Positions 59,099 through 64,000 of a stretch of 64,000 nt of DNA are shown piece by piece. The translations under genes were made by a program, and so were the position numbers. The stretch is from Amphritea opalescens (GTDB lineage: Bacteria > Pseudomonadota > Gammaproteobacteria > Pseudomonadales > Balneatricaceae). The notes below the pieces were generated by a model that saw nothing but the letters and a program-made list of their open reading frames with translations, ran no database searches and was not told where the DNA came from. The DNA lies in assembly GCF_003957515.1 (NCBI RefSeq), contig NZ_RQXW01000003.1, forward strand, positions 62,001 through 126,000. The letters run 5' to 3'. Every line of letters begins with the position of its first letter. Within the stretch, counting starts at the first letter, position 1.

Positions 59099-60502
59099 AT
59101 GACCATCTCATCACCAGGTATCGGCTCCGGCCTTGATATCCAAAGCATTGTCCCCGATTTAGTGGCGGCTGAACGTGAGCCCACGCTCAATCGGTTATCC
59201 CAATCTGAAGCCACCCTACAGGCAGAACTTTCTGCGGTTGGCCTACTGAAAAGCGCACTCTCCGACTTTCAAAGCAAGTTTAGCGGCCTAAAAGATCCTT
59301 CCAGCTTCAGTAATCGCACCTCATCCTCCTCTGATACAGACATCGCAGGCTTCAGCGCCGATAATGATGCGGCGGCGGGAAGTTACTCTCTCGAAGTCAC
59401 CAGTTTAGCATCGGCACAAAAGTTGGTGACTCAACAAGATTATATTGTTAGTGAAGGTACTCTCGACTTTAGTGATGCCGATGGCAGTTTCTCTGTCACC
59501 TTGGACAGCAGCAATAATGCAACCATTCAAGATGTACGTGACGCCATCAATAACGCTGACGATAATATCGGTGTAACCGCCACTATTCTCAATGTGAATG
59601 GCAATGAACGCTTAGTGTTTACCGCTAACGAATCCGGCACCGATAATGCGCTTACCATTAGCGGCACATCCACCACCGGCGACTTAGATATCTATGATTA
59701 TAATTCCGGCAGCGCGACTCCCGATGCTAATGGTGATGTCGCGAGCTACTATGATCAAGTAATCACGGCAGCTGATGCAGTCTTTAGTGTTGATGGCCAA
59801 TCGATGACCAGCTCAAGCAACACCATTACTGATGTTATCCCCGACGCGACGATCACTCTCAAAGACAGTAATGTTGGCGAACCCATTACGCTTTCGATCA
59901 GTGAAAATAGCAGCGCTATTAAAAACCAGATCACCACACTGGTTGATGGCTATAATGAACTGATTGCGCTTATTAATGAGCAGACCAGTTACGATGCCGA
60001 TACGGGGGCAGCAGGTTCTCTGCTAGGCGATTCCTTGGTTAATACCATTGAGCGCCAGATCCGCAACACCTTAACCGACCGTATCGAAAACAGCGACAGT
60101 AATTACACCTCTTTGGCTTCTATCGGTATCACCACCACCACTGATGGCAGCCTCGAACTGGATAGCGACACCCTAGATACGGCGCTTGAAAACGATTACA
60201 CCGGCGTAGCAACACTGTTTTCTGATGAAACGCAGGGCGTGGCCTTTAAAATCGATGCGATGCTAGAAAACTACTTACAAACCAGCGGCACCATCGATGG
60301 TCGAACAGACTCTATTAACGGTAAATTAGAGGATATAACAGACGAGCGAACAGCCCTTGATTATCGTAGTGCACTGCTTGAAACTCGACTATACAAGCAG
60401 TTTAACGCCATGGATTTACTGGTCGCTCAGTTAAACTCTACCGGTTCTTGGCTCACGTCAGCACTGGACAGTCTACCAGGCGTAGTTCCCCAAACTAATT
60501 AA
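59099..60502 (+). CDS. fliD: Filament cap protein FliD
   Basis: Caps the growing filament and folds flagellin. It has the N-terminal GIGSGLDIQSIVPDLVAAER motif, coiled-coil ends, and a C-terminal region with KNQITTLVDGYNELIALINE and TERLYKQFNAMD-type ending (LETRLYKQFNAMDLLVAQLN). The 467 residues match. GAGG precedes the ATG, 47 bases after flaG. Confidence 0.95.
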   Translation: MTISSPGIGSGLDIQSIVPDLVAAEREPTLNRLSQSEATLQAELSAVGLLKSALSDFQSKFSGLKDPSSFSNRTSSSSDTDIAGFSADNDAAAGSYSLEVTSLASAQKLVTQQDYIVSEGTLDFSDADGSFSVTLDSSNNATIQDVRDAINNADDNIGVTATILNVNGNERLVFTANESGTDNALTISGTSTTGDLDIYDYNSGSATPDANGDVASYYDQVITAADAVFSVDGQSMTSSSNTITDVIPDATITLKDSNVGEPITLSISENSSAIKNQITTLVDGYNELIALINEQTSYDADTGAAGSLLGDSLVNTIERQIRNTLTDRIENSDSNYTSLASIGITTTTDGSLELDSDTLDTALENDYTGVATLFSDETQGVAFKIDAMLENYLQTSGTIDGRTDSINGKLEDITDERTALDYRSALLETRLYKQFNAMDLLVAQLNSTGSWLTSALDSLPGVVPQTN

Positions 60503-60566
60503 TAACGTTTATATCGCTGTTACGCTTATCTTTCGAACAGATACAACAATCCTTAAGGATCAATAA

Positions 60567-60980
60567 ATGAAACGCAACCTTGCCTCCCAACAGTATCAAA
60601 AAGTGGGACTCAACTCGGCTTTGGCAAATGCAACACCCCACCAGCAAGTCTTAATGCTGATGAATGGCGCTCTAGGCAGTATTGCAACCGCTAAAGGCGC
60701 GATAGAGCGCCATGATATCGAACTTAAAGGCACCAGCTTGAGCAAAGCCATCTCTATTGTCGGCGGCTTACAAGCATCACTGGCTGACACTGAAGCGAAT
60801 GAGATCGCACAGAATCTTGATAACCTCTATACCTATATGGCCGACACGCTGTTGAAAGCCAATATTGAATCATCGATAGAGAAGCTAGATGAAGTCACGC
60901 AACTCATGCTGGATATCAAATCGGCTTGGGAGCAGATTCCCGCTGAACACCATAATACCCAGAGTCCAGTAGAGAAATAA
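60567..60980 (+). CDS. fliS: Flagellin export chaperone FliS
   Basis: A 137-residue helical protein that binds flagellin before export. Family features: a YQ near the start (QQYQKVGLNSALANATPHQQ), VLMLMNGALGSIATAKGAIE, and DNLYTYMADTLLKANIESSI. AAGGA lies 8 bases before the ATG. It is followed after 2 bases by a FliT-like gene. Confidence 0.95.
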   Translation: MKRNLASQQYQKVGLNSALANATPHQQVLMLMNGALGSIATAKGAIERHDIELKGTSLSKAISIVGGLQASLADTEANEIAQNLDNLYTYMADTLLKANIESSIEKLDEVTQLMLDIKSAWEQIPAEHHNTQSPVEK

Positions 60981-60982
60981 AC

Positions 60983-61354
60983 ATGGCTCAACTCAGCCCT
61001 GCTGCACTCAATTGGCTGCAGCAGTTTTCCGATATTGAACATCTGCAGCAAGCTATTTTCGCCGTGCTGAAAAAATATTCGGCTGGTCAACAGACGGGCG
61101 ATAATCCCGATGATGAGGCTGAATTCGTTGACCTAGTCAAACAACAAGATCAACTGATTCGCCGACTCCCCTTCGATCAACTTAACGCTGAAGATGTTAG
61201 CCAATTGCAAGACAAGATAGCGCAATTACAACAGCATCATCAGACACTCACTCAAGCGATCAACCACCAAAAGCAGCGTTTGCTGAATCAATCCAGCCAA
61301 AGTAAAAAAGCAGGTCGCAGTATCAAAGCCTATCAACAGACACAAGATTTATAG
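60983..61354 (+). CDS. FliT-like flagellar chaperone (putative)
   Basis: A 123-residue helical, Gln-rich protein. Its position directly after fliS and a helix pattern of small export chaperones suggest FliT, which chaperones FliD. Sequence similarity to FliT is weak by eye: QDQLIRRLPFDQLNAEDVSQ and LQQHHQTLTQAINHQKQRLL resemble the third and fourth FliT helices. It is the last gene before a strong bidirectional terminator. Confidence 0.62.
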   Translation: MAQLSPAALNWLQQFSDIEHLQQAIFAVLKKYSAGQQTGDNPDDEAEFVDLVKQQDQLIRRLPFDQLNAEDVSQLQDKIAQLQQHHQTLTQAINHQKQRLLNQSSQSKKAGRSIKAYQQTQDL

Positions 61355-61383
61355 TGTTGCTTGACGCCCAGCTTAAATAACGC

Positions 61384-61419
61384 ATATGAAAAAGCCCAGT
61401 CACCTGGGCTTTTTCATAT
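61384..61419. terminator. Bidirectional terminator between the fliT-like gene and flgL
   Basis: ATATGAAAAAGCCCAG, loop TCAC, then the perfect complement CTGGGCTTTTTCATAT: a 16-bp stem with A and T tracts that can serve both convergent transcripts. Confidence 0.95.
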
Positions 61420-61443
61420 AACAACATCCCTAAAGGGACGACC

Positions 61444-62676
61444 TCAGTTTATATAATTAAATAAGCTAAGGCCCTGTATCTTGGCAAAACTACCGTAAGC
61501 CGCGTTTAACGCTGTTTCCTGTAACGTAAACTGACTAATAGCCTCAGCATAATCGAGATCCCGTATAGCTGACTGGGCTTCATTGGTATAAATAATATAC
61601 TCACTATTGACAGATTCCTGAGCCTCTAAGGTATTGATTCGGCCACCAATACTGCCACGCACTTCAATGTTTTTATTCTCGATAGTATCGATCTGCAGTA
61701 GTGCTCGATTGACCGCCTCATTGAGCTTTTCAGAACCTAGAGAATCATTAACGGTATCTGTATCACTGAGGGCAGCACTGAGTTGATGCACCATGTTTAG
61801 TACATTCGTACGCTCAGTATCTGTTTCAAGCGTTACCGAGCCATCTGCTGGATTATCAATCTCGAGACTAACCCCTTCGAACTCAATGACATCACCCTGT
61901 TGATAACTAATATCCGTTAACGCTATCGCCGGATTACCACTAAAAACAGGATCTCCCTGCGAACCTTCCACACTATAAGTGCCTGCGGCGGTATCAAAGG
62001 AGATAATGGCAGGCCCGCGACTATCCGTAAACGCTTCAAACGTGCCGAAGTTTGTAATAACACGCTCTGAAAATTCAGCGCCACTTGCGGGTGCTAAGGT
62101 CAACTGGCTTGCTACATTCTCGAAGACATTAAAACCGGAATCGGTTGAGATAATATTGGTATTTGCCCCCACCTGTATAGAACGCGTTCCTTGATCTCCG
62201 TTATAGACGTAACTGTCTGTTGCGCCATCATAACTATAGGCCGCATCAAAACCAGCATGCCCCGAGAAAAGATACTCCCCCTGCACATCTTGAGTATTGA
62301 GCAGTCCAAAGAGTTGATTCTCTATCTCATCCAGCTCACTGACGATCAACTGACGATCATTATCACTCACCGCCCCGCTATTCGCCTGTATCGCTAGCTC
62401 TTTTATTCTGACGGTTGCTAGATTCACCGCATCTAAGGTTGTTTCTTCTAGGCTAAGACGACGACGAGATACATCAATATTGTCCTGATACTGTTCAGCT
62501 TTCGCGACCTCTTTATCCAATTTAATGAGCTGCGCCGTTCCTACTGGATCATCAGAGGGCTGTAAAATACGCTGCCCAGTGGATAACTGTTCCTGTGTTT
62601 TATACAGGCTGCTGTTGGCCGTATTAATATTCTCAGTGCTACGACTAAAGATCTGCGCAGTTGAAATTCGCATCAT
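61444..62676 (-). CDS. flgL: Hook-filament junction protein FlgL
   Basis: Joins hook and filament with FlgK. The flagellin-like N-terminus includes MRISTAQIFSRSTENINTAN and QLSTGQRILQPSDDPVGTAQ. The C-terminal helix is DLDYAEAISQFTLQETALNA then FAKIQGLSLFNYIN. The 410 residues match. A second ATG is one codon in. It lies 12 bases after flgK and is convergent with the fliC cluster. Confidence 0.95.
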   Translation of the reverse strand: MMRISTAQIFSRSTENINTANSSLYKTQEQLSTGQRILQPSDDPVGTAQLIKLDKEVAKAEQYQDNIDVSRRRLSLEETTLDAVNLATVRIKELAIQANSGAVSDNDRQLIVSELDEIENQLFGLLNTQDVQGEYLFSGHAGFDAAYSYDGATDSYVYNGDQGTRSIQVGANTNIISTDSGFNVFENVASQLTLAPASGAEFSERVITNFGTFEAFTDSRGPAIISFDTAAGTYSVEGSQGDPVFSGNPAIALTDISYQQGDVIEFEGVSLEIDNPADGSVTLETDTERTNVLNMVHQLSAALSDTDTVNDSLGSEKLNEAVNRALLQIDTIENKNIEVRGSIGGRINTLEAQESVNSEYIIYTNEAQSAIRDLDYAEAISQFTLQETALNAAYGSFAKIQGLSLFNYIN

Positions 62677-62688
62677 GTACTCCTAGAA

Positions 62689-64000
62689 CTATAAACTTTG
62701 CAGCAGACTATCAAAGATAGTCTGCGATACCCGGATCAGCTGTGCCGATGCCTGATACGCCTGTTGATATTGCACCAGCTTAGTCGCTTCTTCATCTAGG
62801 TTAACCCCAGAGACACTGGATTGCGCACTGATACTCGTATCCAGTACCGCCTTATTCGCCTGCTGCGAGATAACTGCGGTCGCCGTTCTAGTACCTACCT
62901 TCTCAATCAAACTGCCGTACAGGTCTTGATAGGACCCTTGATCAAACAGTTTACTTTGCTGCATATTCGATAAAGCAAAGGCATTTCGGTTATCCGACAC
63001 ACCATCTTCGTTGAAATCAAAACTAAAGCTATCTCCCGCCTTAGGCTGATTAGCGACGGTAATACTGTAACCGTCCAACTCAATGTCATTACCCGCGATA
63101 TATGTTTGATCTAATGCCCCAACGGGCACCGGACTATTTGGATCGGTCATATCATAGACGGTGTAGGTCATTTCTCCGGTAGTAGAACCAACCAAGTCAT
63201 TAAAGACTATTTTAACCGGAGGAGACATCTCACCGGCTGTGGCAAAAGTCGCTGCCTTTGGGTTAGTAACGCTAACCGTTGCGACACCACTCCCTTGGTT
63301 ATCAATATCAGTGCTAATACGAATCGGTGATGCCAGTGCTAGCTCCTGACCACTTTGAATAACGAGTGACAAATCTTCTGCGCCACTGGTGACCGGCTGA
63401 ATAGTAAAACTATCCCCTTTCATTAAATCGGTATCGGTCTGAATGGTGACTTTAATACCATCAACAGCAAAGGATAAAAACTCACCATTTGGGTCTATGT
63501 AAACCTGATTCTGACCGACAGCATCAATACCCTCTGCAGTCGATAATGGCGCTAATGGATCATCATCAACATTATCAAGCTGATCAACACGTATCTGTTT
63601 TCCGTCACTACTGCGATACAGCGTTAACCGACCACCATCGCCGACAACTAGCTCATATTCACTTGCTTGAAGTTGATCAACATTCTGTATTTCAACCCGC
63701 GCAACATTAATATCTGACTGATTGTTACTATTGGGCGTAATGCGTTTGCGCTGTAAAAAATCGTCATTCATATCGGTAAACAGATCGCCACCGAACTCAT
63801 TATTCAAATTAATACCGGCACGATGCTGCTCATTCATGCTCTCCGCTAACCCAATGGCAATAAGCCCCAACTGGTTGCGTGCATCATTTAGCGCCTCTTC
63901 CCGATATTGAATAAGGCCGCCCACCTTACCCCCAGTAATTTCACCATTGATGTTCACCGTTGCATTAGCATTGACCACCGCTAGTTCTTTTTGCGAACTA
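62689..64000 (-). CDS. flgK: Hook-filament junction protein FlgK (partial, 5' end outside window)
   Basis: The C-terminal ~437 residues of FlgK. The open frame runs to the right edge. Diagnostic parts are VNINGEITGGKVGGLIQYRE, LGLIAIGLAESMNEQHRAGI, and the C-terminal VNLDEEATKLVQYQQAYQAS then RVSQTIFDSLLQSL. It is followed by flgL. The rest of an flg operon would lie to the right. Confidence 0.95.
   Translation of the reverse strand, partial: SSQKELAVVNANATVNINGEITGGKVGGLIQYREEALNDARNQLGLIAIGLAESMNEQHRAGINLNNEFGGDLFTDMNDDFLQRKRITPNSNNQSDINVARVEIQNVDQLQASEYELVVGDGGRLTLYRSSDGKQIRVDQLDNVDDDPLAPLSTAEGIDAVGQNQVYIDPNGEFLSFAVDGIKVTIQTDTDLMKGDSFTIQPVTSGAEDLSLVIQSGQELALASPIRISTDIDNQGSGVATVSVTNPKAATFATAGEMSPPVKIVFNDLVGSTTGEMTYTVYDMTDPNSPVPVGALDQTYIAGNDIELDGYSITVANQPKAGDSFSFDFNEDGVSDNRNAFALSNMQQSKLFDQGSYQDLYGSLIEKVGTRTATAVISQQANKAVLDTSISAQSSVSGVNLDEEATKLVQYQQAYQASAQLIRVSQTIFDSLLQSL

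Overview
The window comes from a polarly flagellated gammaproteobacterium. Gene content and order (fleQ-fleS-fleR, fliE to fliR, flhB, flhA-flhF-flhG-fliA, cheYZAB, motCD, a ParC/ParP pair, then ccm) follow the Pseudomonas/Marinobacter/Oceanospirillales type of flagellar locus. Moderate GC (judged by eye) and an acetate module of the Vibrio CrbSR type fit a marine Oceanospirillales-like bacterium. That placement is inference. No rRNA, tRNA, CRISPR array, insertion sequence or phage gene was seen.

Layout from left to right. (1) 1-11482, all on the minus strand: a partial lipoprotein gene, ligA, zipA and the complete cytochrome c maturation operon ccmABCDEFGHI, including a 59-codon ccmD with a TTG start. 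(2) 11651-13381, plus strand: a second FliK-like gene followed by a free-standing FlhB C-terminal-domain gene. (3) 13411-26950, minus strand: flhA-flhF-flhG-fliA-cheY-cheZ-cheA-cheB-motC-motD-parC-parP-DUF2802, with no separate cheW. (4) 27154-40179, minus strand: fliE-F-G-H-I-J-K-L-M-N-O-P-Q-R-flhB. (5) 40354-52271: an acetate module lying between fliE and fleR. It holds a DEDDh exonuclease, a cyclic-nucleotide/CBS/DUF294 protein, an SSS-family transporter with its DUF4212 partner, the large transporter-type sensor kinase CrbS, the response regulator CrbR, and acs. (6) 52647-56623, minus strand: fleQ-fleS-fleR, abutting or overlapping. (7) 57096-61354, plus strand: fliC-flaG-fliD-fliS-fliT-like. 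(8) 61444-64000, minus strand: flgL and the 3' part of flgK, which runs off the window.

The flagellar genes together encode the regulators (FleQ, FleS/FleR, FliA, FlhF/FlhG), the export gate and ATPase, the MS and C rings, hook-length control, filament and cap, chemotaxis signalling, stator units and the polar ParC/ParP positioning pair. Rod and hook structural genes would lie beyond the right edge. Regulatory sites readable in the sequence support a FleQ/RpoN/FliA hierarchy: near-consensus sigma-54 sites upstream of flhA and fliE, FleQ-like palindromes in both leaders, and a FliA-type promoter upstream of fliC.

The most notable observations are: a spacer in CheA with three to five copies of a motif resembling the CheY-binding peptides of FliM and CheZ; a perfect 25-copy hexanucleotide repeat encoding a (PE)25 linker in ParP; the missing cheW; an 18-bp sequence shared between the flhA leader and the fleQ-fliC intergenic region; a sigma-54 site embedded in a terminator upstream of fliE; and the 12-kb acetate module inside the flagellar locus. 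I did not find a wholly new multi-gene system. The best candidates for undescribed biology are the CheA motif array and the FliK2/FlhB-C pair.
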